A stretch of 64,000 nucleotides of DNA from Gnetum montanum (Eukaryota > Streptophyta > Gnetopsida > Gnetales > Gnetaceae): assembly GCA_015680685.1 (NCBI GenBank), contig MNCI01006103.1, positions 63,271 through 127,270 on the forward strand. The letters are read 5' to 3'. Under the pieces are notes generated by a model. The model searched no databases and was not told the origin of the DNA. It worked only from the letters and a program-made list of their open reading frames with translations. Shown piece by piece: positions 45,201 to 56,435 of the stretch (within the stretch, counting starts at the first letter, position 1; the number at the start of each line of letters is the position of its first letter). The position numbers were made by a program, and so were the translations under genes.

Positions 45201-47640
45201 ACCAGGAGGAGGTGGAAGAATGGCTAAATGCTCACCGTGGCCACTTTGGATTGTCTCTAGACTAGTTCTAGGTCATAGAGGCCAAAGAGATGTATTCATT
45301 GCTTTAGTCCCAGGTGTTCCTAAAGTTGCTATCACAGAAGAAGGTCATTGGCATTGAACAAGCATGGACCATGAAAAAGGTCCTCATTGAAGGTGCTCAA
45401 TTCAATAGGGCTACTCATTTGGTTTCTAAGCTACGAGGGGAGATCCTAAAACTTTGGAAAGACATTACTACAATATTTCATATGCATTTTGCATTTTTTG
45501 TGGCATATCTAAGGAGGTTTGTAGAGTTCCTAGTGGTGAGGAAGGATGGGCAATGGGTAAGTCAAGACCCATCCTAACTCTCTAAGCCTTGGGTAAGACA
45601 TATTTTTCCAATCATGTAGGCTCAAAACCCATCAAAGGATGTTGGGGAATCATCATTTGTTACCACTAAGTACTTTAGTGGTAGGCTTTGTCCTTCCCCT
45701 AATAGCATGAAGGTTTAACCCTAGGATCCCCATGTGAATGCTAAGAAGGCCAAGGAGTTACATGTTGAAGCTAACAAAGTAGCTGGAGAAAAACTAAAGA
45801 GGCCTATGGTTGAGGAGATAACACTAGTTGTTGAGCAACCTTTGAAGAGGAGGCTTGTTGTTAAACTTGGCCAAGTACATCATGTGGTTATAGGTACATT
45901 CCATTTGTGTTATTTTTTTTAAATTATATTTTTTCATTTTTTTCTATGTCTTATGATTATGTTGTTGTTTTGTTTTAAGTAAAATATGCTAAGTTGCTTT
46001 ATGTTTCATCTTCATTGTTCTTGTAGGTAAATAACAAGATTTGGTGCCCCAAGTAGTAGTAGTAGGGGCAAAACAAAAATGCCTAGAGCAGGATGTTCTA
46101 CATTAGCATGAGGAGGAGGGACTAATGAATGTTGCATTGGATGACCATGACACCATATTTAACTACTCATAGTTAGGTAAACCTCCCGTTATTATTTTAA
46201 ATGATATCCCATGTATTTATGAAGTTTGCTTTTATGTGTTGCACTTCATAGTTTCATGTTTAAGCCTAGTTTTAATCATTAAACTATGATCATGCTTATT
46301 TCAACTCCTCAATATCAATTAGGTTCTTCCATATCTATGTTTCATGTGAAACCATGGGAAAAGGTTCCAAGAAAAATGAAGTTTATGCATGGGATGGCCA
46401 AAGACATGATTGATCAATTGCAACAAATTACTCCCAATGTTGGTAAGAATCTTAGTTCATTTTGTCTTTAATTATTTTTTTTGTTGTTTATGTTTTTTAG
46501 TTTCATATGGGTTGTATGGTTATATGGTCCTAGTGGTTTAAAGTAATTTTGGTTATTCTTGTTGTTTATTTTTTTTATATGTGTTTTTTTTTGTTATATC
46601 TCTTGTAGTGTCTAAGGTTGGATGGGATCCCAACTCTACCATTGAGATTAATGTACTACCTAGCCTACCTCCTAAAATAGAAAATGTTCCATTGAAGTTA
46701 TATGAAAGTGTCACTGAATGTGCACTTTCATGTTCTAAAACTTCATGGTAATGTTAACATTCCAATGAGTTCTTATGGGAAGAAGTTGTGGCATTGGAAA
46801 GAGAAACTAAGAGGTAGGTTGAGGTGATTAAAGATCTCTAGGATTGTAAGGAATTTGTGTAAGCCCATGTGGCTAATAGGAAATCCTTATGAACCAAGAA
46901 GATAATATGGACATGGTATTGGAATGACATCCATGACAAGGTTACCCTTTCTAGAAATCTCATGGAGTAAAAGTTGCAAATGGACTTACTGGCTCACAAA
47001 GACAAGAAGTCGAGGGATTATTATGCTTGGGCCCTTAAGTGGGGCAATGCAAAAAAGATCACAAGAGAAAGTACAAGGCCAAATGTGACTGTTACCTTAA
47101 GTGGTTGCTAGAGGAGTCCATAAAATAGTGCAAGCTAGAGTTGCTCATGAAGGGGATCCATGCAGAGGATGCCTTCAAGCTATTTGAAAGCTCTATAGTG
47201 GTTGCTGCTTCCCAAACTTCTTAGGTTGATACTACTTCTAGGGAGGTGACTACCACTACATTTTCATGGGAGCCACCAACATGGATTAATATCAGCAAGA
47301 GAAATATCATGATTGGTGTTAATCTTAGGGAAGTGGATTGGGCCCACATGTTCAAAGATCAAAACCTCTATCATCTAGAGTTTGGTCTTCGAAGCTTTCT
47401 CATAGAAGATGCTGCTTCAAAGTATTCCTAGGTTTTCTTGTTATTTTTGTTATTATTAATTTCTTTTATGTTAGAATATTTTAGTTTAGTTTGATTTCTA
47501 ACTTGGTTTCTTATTATGCTGATTACTAATTAAAGTTATGTTATTGTGGTACATGTACCAAGTGATAATAGTGGTCCCAATGGTGATGATGTTGGAGATG
47601 CTCCTCCTCCTCCTCCTCCAATTGCATCTTAGCTCCATCT
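42266..47640 (+). pseudogene. Antisense multi-exon extra ORF of element G
   Basis: Exons by eye: 42266-42390 (MSKRMVDSSKN...), 43844-44295, 44385-44659, 44850-45893, 46027-46176, 46323-46442, 46609-47431, possibly about 47570-47640 (Pro-rich end). Donors read GTAAGT, GTAAGT, GTACAT, GTAAAC and GTAAGA; acceptors end TTGTAG, TTGTGCAG or CAATTAG. Five successive joins, exon 2 to exon 7, keep one frame; exon 1 to 2 is one base off. In-frame stops are mostly TAA/TAG in place of Gln. One frame slip lies near 47070. Readable blocks include KDMDHQEEVEEWLNAHRGHF, LWKDITTIFHMHFAFFVAYL and FHVKPWEKVPRKMKF. The family is not recognised. Position and strand match the antisense extra ORFs known in some Tat-lineage elements. 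A captured host gene is the alternative. Confidence 0.6.
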
Positions 47641-47699
47641 ATTGATTATGTCTTTGGTTTATTTTTGTTGTTGATGCTGTTATGGATACTTCTTGCTAA

Positions 47700-50543
47700 T
47701 AATAATTTAAGTCAACACTTTTACTAGGGCCTCATGGTGGGTAGAAAAATTCATTACCAAGTCATACATGCTAAAGAACGTGTTCTTTTGTTTTAAGGAT
47801 TTCTTAACATATTCCATTGCATTAAGGAAGGCCTTGTAGTTAGCAATAGGTTACTCTTTTTTGTTGGCTTTAATTTCCATCATGAACCCTAATATGCAAA
47901 TTTCATGTTCGAGTGGTTGTGGTTTGGCCTCTTTTACCTTCCCTTTTTTCTTAGGGTCCTCCCATGGTTAACTGGTTGAAGTAGCTTGAGCATTAGAGCT
48001 CAAGGGGATGCATGAGATAGGAGTGGGTTTTGGTAGGACTACTTCTTTCCATGCCTTGGATTTCTTCTCATCATTGTTTTTGGGCTTCATTGAGGTCTTC
48101 TTACATTGTTTAGTTGATGATTTCTTGTTGTTGTTGGGCTGAGAAGAAGTTGTTGCATTAGCCACTACAGAAGGATGTTTCGTGGTTGTAGTTGTTGCAA
48201 ATTTGGTTGTAGCAAGAGGGGGCACTCTAACCACAAAAGGCTTATTAGGAGGCATCAATGATGATATCCTTACAACAAAGGAGATCATTGAACTAGTTGA
48301 AGTTAAAGAGCCCCTTTCATTATGAGGAGGTACCCAAATCATAAATGGATACTTTGTAGGTCTAAAGTTATTGCTCACATTGAATGTTGTTATGATATAA
48401 GGATTGTTGTTTACATTCAATGAATCCCTGTAGAGCTATATNNNNNNNNNNNNNNNNNNNNNNNNNNNNNNNNNNNNNNNNNNNNNNNNNNNNNNNNNNN
48501 NNNNNNNNNNNNNNNNNNNNNNNNNNNNNNNNNNNNNNATCTTTTGTAGGTCATCCTCGAGGGCTAGGTAGAAATTGATATCATGGCCTAGCAATTGATG
48601 ATAGTGACAAAATTAGTTAAGCTTAAAGTACTTAGGTATTGGTGGATCATCCTTAGCTGCTAGAGTGGGGTTCTTTGCGATCTCACATAATTGATTAGGC
48701 CTCTTGTAGGCATTCCTTGTCATCTATTTATATTGGATCCTCCCACTCTTTAGCAACTGATCAAGGAGTTCAAACAATTTTAGGGATAACCTAGTGTAAT
48801 TTGATTGATCATTTATTTTGAAGTTGGACCTTGTGTTGCCTGATGTAGAGGCCCTAGATGTTGATGGATGATTAGTTGTTGTGGTAGGGGCCTTGGATTG
48901 GTTCATTTTGGACTCCTATGTGGTCTTGTTATCTTTGGAAATAGTGGCCATGACTACATTATTTTATCTTCCCTTCCTTTTATCCTTCCAAGTGTGTTGG
49001 TTCTTGTATGCCACATAGGCAGGGTCATGGCTTACCTTGGTAGTATCCTCTATGTTCTTGATCTAGGAAAAAGTTTAACTTAGTGACCCTAGGTCTAGGT
49101 AATAAAATTTGGACTTAATGAAGTTATTAAATGCCCCCTTCAAGATGGAAAGAAGGTGTGTCTTGGCTATGGATTTTGAAATCTTGTTGAGAAGAGCATT
49201 CCACCATTGTATAAATTTTTGTATAGGATTAAGGGGTTCTTGCTTGACCTTCATTAGTTGGTAAAGAGTTGGGTTGGGTTTCAAGTTATACTCGAAATAG
49301 TTAATGAACTATGATATTAAGTCCTCAAGTGAGGATATAGATCCTCTTAGTAACACACTATACCAGTCCAAGGCTTTTTCAGTAAGGAACATGAGGAATA
49401 TCTGCATTATGGTATGTAACCAAGCTTTTAACAATAAAAACTTAGCATTGGGATCATGCTCACCATTGTTTTTGGTAAATTGGGGTATGGGGATGATTAG
49501 GGGAAAAGTAATTTGCAAGACAATGGGATTGATAGGATTGTCCTGATAGAAATCCATGATTTTGACTGTTTGGGTTGTTGAAGCTTTGAGCTTCTATAAC
49601 TCTTTTGTAAGTTCTTGAATTATTTGAAAAGTCTGATCTAAGCCTTAGTTCATTCTTGTAGGTTTTAGTATTTACACCTAGGGTTGTGATGTGAGTTGAG
49701 AGGCCTGTGGCCTTGTAATTGGTTGTGGTATAGAGGGGAGAGGTTGGGTCATCATTGTTATAGGGGGATTGAACAATGAGAAAGAGGTTTGTGTTGGTAC
49801 TTATGGCACAAAGGGGGTTAATGGTGTGTGTGACCCTTGGGTTACTTGAAGTTCCACTGTGGGGTCCACTAGCATGAAAAATGAGAATGGTGGTGAAGAA
49901 CACCAGTGATGGTCATGCAGATCATGATTGCATGGTGAAATGCATAGAAGAGAAAAGGGATGTTGTTTGAGGCACTAATTATATTTGGTGGGATTCTATG
50001 ATCAAAGCTAACCAAAACATGGTAGGGTAAATGGGAGAAGAGGGTTGAGGCACTTATTCCATAGAAAAGATAGAAGAGGTTGAAGTAGGTATAGTGGTAT
50101 GGGGAGCTAAATATTGGAAGAGGCTCCCTAGGAAGTTGTCTAGTTTAGGCTTAGTCTCAAAATTATCCTATTCTTCGTGTTGGCCCTTGGAGCTTGACTC
50201 TATGTCTTGTTCATCCATCTTAATTAAATGAGATAGAATGTGTGTGTTGGCATCTTTTAGAGGTATTTTTTCATACAAGGAAGGAATGTACTCCTTCCCA
50301 TTATGGTGGATAAGCTCATATTCGCATTTGGATTTTTCCTTCGCATGTGGGATGAGAAAATTGGCTTGGATTTTTAGCATAGAAGAAATTATAGTAATTT
50401 TCATCAATGATGGTAAAATTTTGGCTTTGCCACCTTAGTTTGAGTAATTACCTATGGTCAACCACAACAAGGTCTTTTGGGTCATAAATCCTCACCACAT
50501 TTTGGCTTGATGTCATGTTTTTTAGATCAAGGGGAAAAACCAT
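47700..50543 (-). pseudogene. gag of element G, decayed, Tat-type
   Basis: ATG at 50543 (MVFPLDLKNMTSSQNVVRIY). A Ser/Thr/Asn-rich linker follows (49903-49560). The capsid core at 49540-49080 reads IPIPQFTKNNGEHDPNAKF, TEKALDWYSVLLRGSISSLE, FEYNLKPNPTLYQLMKVKQE and FIQWWNALLNKISKS, which is the retrotransposon-gag pattern. After the assembly gap come a Lys/Thr/Asn-rich stretch and, at 47940-47705, SMYDLVMNFSTHHEALVKVL, a block found just upstream of protease in Ogre/Tat elements. Similarity ends there, so pol is missing. Stops such as TAG for Gln are scattered throughout. Confidence 0.65.
48442..48538. other. Assembly gap (97 N)
   Basis: A run of undetermined bases inside the gag of element G; its true length is unknown. 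Confidence 1.
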
Positions 50544-51423
50544 CAACTGATTGAAAGAAATTATTCGTAACTTTGATTTTTGTTTTTTTAAAAAAATATT
50601 TTTAATTGATTAAATAAAAAAATTCTAGCACATGGAATTACCCAAGGTGAACAAGGGGCATGGCTAGAAAATAGTGGAAATTACAACTATAGGTGTAGTG
50701 TGGGTTACAATGACATGGTTGTGCATTACACTTGGAAAAATGTAACAATTTTGGTGCTGGTGAAACCAACTATGGTGGCGTTGTCAATAAGGTTTATGCT
50801 GAGACGGGAGAAAAGGAGTAAGTAGTCAATGATTGTCTTGTCCAAAAATACTTTGCTAGGGTATTCCCTCTTGGCAAAGATTATGCTTCTTTTTTCTAAA
50901 AAAGTAAATGTAAAACTTTGGTTTTTCAAGAGTTGTGTTGGAGTCTTGGGAGGAACCAAAGCTAGATTTGCCACAAAATTTCATAGTAGAGGTGGCAGGG
51001 GGTGCATGTTGTTTTAGGTCGTTGGAGTAAAGAAATGTTGGCCTTTGGAACACACAAAGGCAAGTTCAATTGGCAACCGCGTTAGCTTTGGAGAATACAG
51101 CAAATGTTGTGAAAATTTTATGAAAACCCAAAACTACAATCACAGTGTTGGGTTTTAGTTGTAGAAAATGCATAGCAATGCTGGTCTTTTATGGTAGGTT
51201 TTTTACTATGAAATTTATGAGTTTAGACTAGTAAAAAAGAAAAAATATGTTCCAAAAGGAACAAAGTAGGATTTGACAAAGAACTTCAATGGAGGTACTC
51301 CTTCTAGGGTTATAAAATTGTAGTGCCTAAAAAATTTGGTCGCTAGTAAATAAAAAATCCCAAGTAGAATAGTTTTAATCCTAAATCCCAAGAACCTCCA
51401 GGAAACAAGATCCAAGGCATCCT
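50544..51423 (-). other. Leader region of element G
   Basis: Between LTR and gag on the minus strand. It includes CTAGCGACCAAATTTTTTAG near 51350, reminiscent of leader sequence, but no known tRNA complement next to the LTR edge. Short ORFs on both strands have no recognisable content. Confidence 0.4.
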
Positions 51424-52203
51424 TGATGGTCTTGTCGATTACCCAAGGACTTAGGAAGTGTTAATCGAGTAGACAACTTAGATAAAATTGTATATTCTAG
51501 ATGAAAGAAAGCACAAGAATTAAATATGAAATAAAATCACACCACAAATGAACTATAAACTTTATTGAAAATAATAAAATTTCTATAAAAGAAGAGTTTG
51601 AATGTGTACAAGATTCATGCCCAAATGCACAAGGAGTTTGTTGGACAAAGCTTGAAGCCTATTGAAGTGAGTAGGTTGTGATGTGCAATTAGCTTCAAGA
51701 TCCAAGTACTTTTCAACCTCAATCGCTAAAACTCCTCTGGGAGGTATTTAGCCTAGATTTTCAGCATTGGTGTAGAAAGGGATAAGGTTCTACAATGTTG
51801 GTTTAAAGGAGGATAAGATAATTGCAACGTTGGTTGAAAAAATGGGTAAGGTAAATGCTTAAGTAATTACCAATTTTCTTGAAAACTATTATGTATTCCA
51901 ATGCTTACAAGTACTCAACATTGCAAAGGTTGCTCAATCGCAATAGGTGTGTAACTACCAAACCATGGAACTTGTTCAAGTGTTTGAGATTGACATTTAT
52001 AGGTATCCTGGTTATTGGTTTTGGCTTTGCAAATTTTTGCCATGATTGCTGATAGATTGATTTGATTTGCAGGTGTGACAGGCTATAATTCCCAACATAA
52101 CTTTCCATTTATGGTAAGTTTTGATACCTCCAAGGCATCAAAACCATGTTGGATATCATAAATACTAAATAGACTTTTCCAACCACATTGACTTCACCCA
52201 TCA
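51424..52203 (-). repeat. 5' LTR of element G
   Basis: Starts TGATGGTCTTGTC and ends CACCCATCA on the plus strand. At 52203/52204 the neighbouring sequence becomes integrase of element J in mid-frame, which marks a true insertion edge. Confidence 0.75.
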
Positions 52204-53010
52204 ATAGTATTCTTGTTGGGACTTCCAAAGGTTGCAATTATTCACTTGGTTTGTTTTGCTTAATCTTCACTCTTTGACAACTTGAACAATTTCTAATGTA
52301 TGTGGATAGATCATTCTTCATCCCATGCCAAAAATAAAACTTACATATCATCACATAGATTTTGATAAATCCAAAATATTTGACATGGGATACTTCATAG
52401 GATTTTGATAATAATTTTTGTCTCCAAGTAGCTTTCGGTATATTGATCCTCTATTTCTTTATTAATTAACCTTTTAAGAAGAGGTAGCACTAAGGTTTAG
52501 AAGTTATATTAGTTAAAATCTACTTAAAATATGGGTTTTTCTTTATTTTATTCTTAATCTCTTCTTCCATAAGAGTTGTTACCACATCAATCATTAGATT
52601 CTACATTTGAATAAGGGTGTTAACCACTATATTCTATTTCTCTAGGACATATTTAATCTTAAAGTCATATTCAGCAAGTAATTTCATCCACCTGCATTAT
52701 CTTGTGTTTAATATGGGTTGTCTCTATAGATATTCTAGACTCTTATGATTAGTTTGTAATACAAATATTTTCCTAGAAAGATAATGTTTCCAAACCTTTA
52801 AAGCATGAATAAATGCTAGTAATTCCAAATCATGGATTGAATAATTTACCTCAACTCCTTATAATTCATGAGATTCAAAATATACCACTTTATGTTTTTG
52901 TGAAAAAATCATACTAATCCCTACTCCATAGGCATCCATTGATATTTCAAATGGTAATTCTTCATTTGAAATTCATAGGATAGGCACCATTGTTAATAGC
53001 ATATGACTAC
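52204..53010 (-). pseudogene. RNase H and integrase start of element J
   Basis: RNase H blocks on the minus strand: GISMIFSQKHKVVYFESHEL, VNYSIHDLELLAFIHALKVW, then HYLSRKIFVL and NHKSLEYLQRQ. They match the chromovirus pattern (L-Y-x-x-x-E-x-E-x-L-A, TDHxSL). The integrase zinc part near 52270 reads NCSSCQRVKIKQNKPS, and the ORF is cut at VPTRI by the LTR of G. Many stops between 52690 and 52350. The catalytic core of the integrase is not found elsewhere in the window. Confidence 0.75.
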
Positions 53011-53179
53011 AAACTTAAACAAAAACTTAAACACAAGTTTTTCTTATAATAGGCTAGTTAAATAGGCTACCAAAGTCGAATAATCTTTAATAAAACATCA
53101 ATAAAAACTTGTGAAGCCGAAAAAACTATGAACTACTATGGTATCCTTAAGTTCTAATCATTCTTATATTGTGCTAATT

Positions 53180-53760
53180 TTAGAAAGGTCTAATGGTAAT
53201 CCTTTCTTAGATACAATATGGCTTAAATATGATACTTCCTTCTTAAAGATCTCACATTTACTTTGTTTTGGCTTTAACTAGCATTTCTTAAGAATTTCCA
53301 TAGTAATTTTAAATGTTTAACATAGTCTTCCCTTGACTTGGAATAAACAAGTATATCATCCATAAATATGATAACAAATTTATCAAGGTACTCTTAGTAG
53401 ATATTATTTATTAATTTCATAAATTTTGTAGGAGCATTGGTTAGTTCAAATGACATCACCACAAATTTGTACAATCCATACCTAGTTCTAAATGCATTTT
53501 TCTTAATATCTTTTTCCTTAATCCTTATTTGGTGATAAATTAAATTTAAATCAATCTTGGGAAAATAACATGCTCTTGTAAGTTGATCAAATAGGTCATT
53601 AATCCTAGGCAAAGGATAGATATTCTTAATTATTACTTTGTTTAATGCCTTATAATTAATACATAACCTCAAGGTATCATCCATCTTTTTAATAAATTGA
53701 ACTGATGCTCCCCAAGGTAAGACACTAGGCTGAATCTTCCCTTCTTCCAGTAACTAATCT
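53180..53760 (-). pseudogene. Reverse transcriptase of element J (chromovirus-like Ty3-gypsy)
   Basis: Reads [56 protein letters not shown] and [20 protein letters not shown]. The catalytic motif FVIIFMDDILVYS is intact at about 53375-53340. Wording such as LPRIDDLFDQL and [20 protein letters not shown] is typical of Tekay/Del/Reina-type chromoviruses, a different lineage from A, C and D. An in-frame TAA precedes FMDD. The frame at 53684-53394 is open for 96 codons, the longest pol segment in the window. Confidence 0.85.
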
Positions 53761-53999
53761 AGTTGTACTTTTAACTTTTTTAGTTCTAAAGTAGAAAACA
53801 TATATGGGGATTTTAAATCTAGTTGTTCACCTAGAAAAATATCAATGACATGTTCAATAGTTCTTTTTGGTGGTAATTCTCTAGTTTCACCAAATATTGA
53901 ATTCTCAAACTCTTAAGTTTTCTTGGAACTTAATGACAAAAAGTTTTTGAGGTTGAGTAACTTTTACAACGAACATAGTAGCACCTTTTGTGACCAGTC

Positions 54000-54330
54000 T
54001 CTTAAAATTGTTTAATGGTTATAGTATGAATTTGCTTTATTGTTCCTACTCCCTTAGAACCCTAACTCTATTAATGATTGGAACTTTTAAGACATGGGTT
54101 TTAAAATGGATTGTAACATTAAATTTTTGCAAGAAAGACATTTCTAAGATTGCATCCATGTCTTCTAAGTTAAATTTTAAAAATTCACCAACAAAAGGAA
54201 TATGTTGAAGGACAAAGTTAATTTCTTTGTACCTAGTATGCTTACTCATTGTCGTTCCATATGTAAGTTCCACTTTAACAATTTTCTTGGAAGGTAAGAT
54301 TAAGTTTAATGACTTAACTAGAGTTGGTGA
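54000..54330 (-). pseudogene. Protease C-terminal part of element J
   Basis: Open frame with EINFVLQHIPFVGEFLKFNL, DMDAILEMSFLQKFNVTIHF, matching the D-x-I-L-G-M-x-W-L block of Ty3-gypsy protease with Gly changed to Glu. The D-S/T-G active site should lie near 54330-54390, where a Ser-rich remnant is seen but the motif is not clear. Confidence 0.6.
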
Positions 54331-54419
54331 AATAGAATTATTACTTTCTTCACTATCAATAAAAAATTTAACCTTTTGATCCTTAATTAATCCTTAAAAA
54401 ATAAGTAAGAACAATTAAA

Positions 54420-55730
54420 ATTTCCTCAAACCTAACTTAGCCAATGATGAAATTTTCCTATCGTGGCTATAGTAGTGGCTTGTCCTTTTTCTATGATAAG
54501 ATTGATGTTAGGTTTCTTGTTCTTATTTTGATTGTTTCATTGTGTTCTTGTTTGTAATTTTGGATAGTGTCACTTGAAGTGATCTTCACTACAAGTAAAA
54601 CATCAAAATTGAGTTTTTTTGTTGGATGTCTCTTCCATAGTTTCTTGTTAGATCATTATAGGATATACTTGATTTGATTCCTCATAATCCTTAGTAATTC
54701 TATATGAATCATCAGCTGTTTGTAGATTATGGGCACATGTATGGGGATGTAATTTGGCATGTAGTTTTCCAATGAACTTTGAAGCCAATTCATCATCATC
54801 TAGATGAATTACATACCTAGAAAGATTGCATAACTCATTGTAATAATTGTACACAAATCATTGTTCTAAGCTCAATAAGTTTAATTACATCTTATGTTCC
54901 TTGAAGAAGGAATATTGTGCAAATTTTTATTCAAAATATTATCAAAAGTTTATCCAATTTGTAACTAATCCTTGAGATCTTAACCCATTCCACCATGTTG
55001 AAACAAGTCCCCTTAAATATAAGGATACCACCTCTAAATGTTTCTAACTTAATAAATTCAATAAGTCAAGGTAATTCCTCATAGTATTGAGCTAATATTT
55101 TTCCTTTACATTAGATTATGGGTCATCATCATAAGGGTCAAGTTTTACTTGGTTAGCATGAACTTGGGTTAAGGATTCTCTAGGTGAATTTTGCCAATTC
55201 CAATAACATTTCCCTTCTAGTTCTACTCTTTATCCTTTTAATGGGATCTCAGCAACTTACTGTATTTCTCTTGATAATTATCCTTAGATAAAAATTAATC
55301 TTGATATGGATCTCAAGGTTGAAATTAGTCTTGGTTATAATTCCTAGGTTAGAATTGATTTTGGTTATGATCCATAGGTGGGTGTTGATTTTAGTTGAGA
55401 GGTTGGATAAAATGATTAGCTAATTATTTGATGGAGTTTTCAAAAGAGTCCATCTTTACTTGAACGTTTGATCATTTTTCTTTCAAACTATGAGAAAAGT
55501 TTCTAATCTCTTCCAACATATCTGGCATATTTTTCTTGAATCCTTGGTTTGATTGATAGACATTCTCTTACATGTATCTAATCTCACTAATTTTTTTCTT
55601 AAGGGCATCCATCTAATCATTGACTCAGGATTCCATCATTTTCCAATGCACTCTCTAGGTTTCAAACATTTATAGGCCAAAGCGACAAGGTAGGGTGATT
55701 GTTCATTGATGTCCATGATCCTTTTTATGG
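54420..55730 (-). pseudogene. gag of element J, decayed
   Basis: Chromovirus-type gag tail at 54854-54648: YYNELCNLSRYVIHLDDDEL, ASKFIGKLHAKLHPH, followed by a zinc-knuckle-like CFTCSEDHFK near 54600. Upstream, repeated NYNQD/QNQ words (55400-55250) form an Asn/Gln-rich linker, and the N-terminal half is heavily interrupted. The start near 55726 is a guess. Confidence 0.55.
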
Positions 55731-56435
55731 ATTTTGGGGATGGTTAATTGGTTCTATAAATAGCTAGAACTACTCTTAAATGAATTTTCTCTCTCTAAAT
55801 CCTTTCGTTAAGACCTAACTAACCTTAAAAAATTTAATCATACTAGAAGCACTTTAACTTTTGGCTCTAAATTAGCTTTTTCCTACTTTTAAATGGTAAA
55901 ATAATGGCTTTAAAAACTAATTTTTGGACTACAAAAGATTGAATTTGACTATTTTGTTGCATCTAAAAAGTCCAAATCTATTAGAAATGACTCTTTTTTT
56001 ATAGGAATTGGATAACAAAATAAAATATTATGGCTATTTAAAGTTATTAAAAATTTCATGTAATTAGAGACTTTCCAAGAGCTCATACATGCTAGTACTA
56101 CTCTAAGATGAGTACACTTAATTATGGATTTTTTCCAAATTACTACCAATCTATCAATTTGTATTATTTTTTGAATTTTCCTACTTTTTGTATTTAAATT
56201 TTTTTTCCTTGAATGTCAAATTTAATTTTCTTGATTTTGATATTTTTTTTGAAATTCTCATCAATTGATGAAAAAGGTTTCCAATCATCAAAATTGCTAA
56301 AAGAGATATAATCCCATGATGTCATCGATTGCTGATGGATCTTAGGATACTAACTATCACTAACGATTGCTAAGGGATGCAAGATCTTACAGTGTTGTTC
56401 GTGATCAAGGGAGGTAGGATATTGAGGCACCAACA
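55731..56435. other. Spacer between element J and the plus-strand ORF
   Basis: AT-rich. Probably the leader of J, but no LTR or secure PBS could be found. No gene recognised. Confidence 0.35.

Larger units (their letters stand above)
37610..52203 (-). mobile_element. Element G: pol-less LTR element with gag and antisense spliced ORF
   Basis: Direct repeats at 37610-38399 and 51424-52203 bound a 13.0-kb interior. Both have TGATGG/CCATCA termini, allowing one extra G at the left copy. The gag at 50543-47700 sets the orientation as minus. No protease, RT, RNase H or integrase is visible. After gag comes a plus-strand multi-exon ORF (42266-47640) and then a repeat-rich region up to the 3' LTR. 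The right LTR lies inside the integrase of element J. No convincing PBS or PPT was found at the inner LTR edges. The left flank is not the rest of J, so the left end may be rearranged. Confidence 0.6.

Noticed and set aside
56330-56360. Minus-strand AGTATCCTAAGATCC as a tRNA-Met PBS of element J
   Set aside because: It matches the canonical PBS only after assuming a deletion, and no LTR edge is seen next to it.
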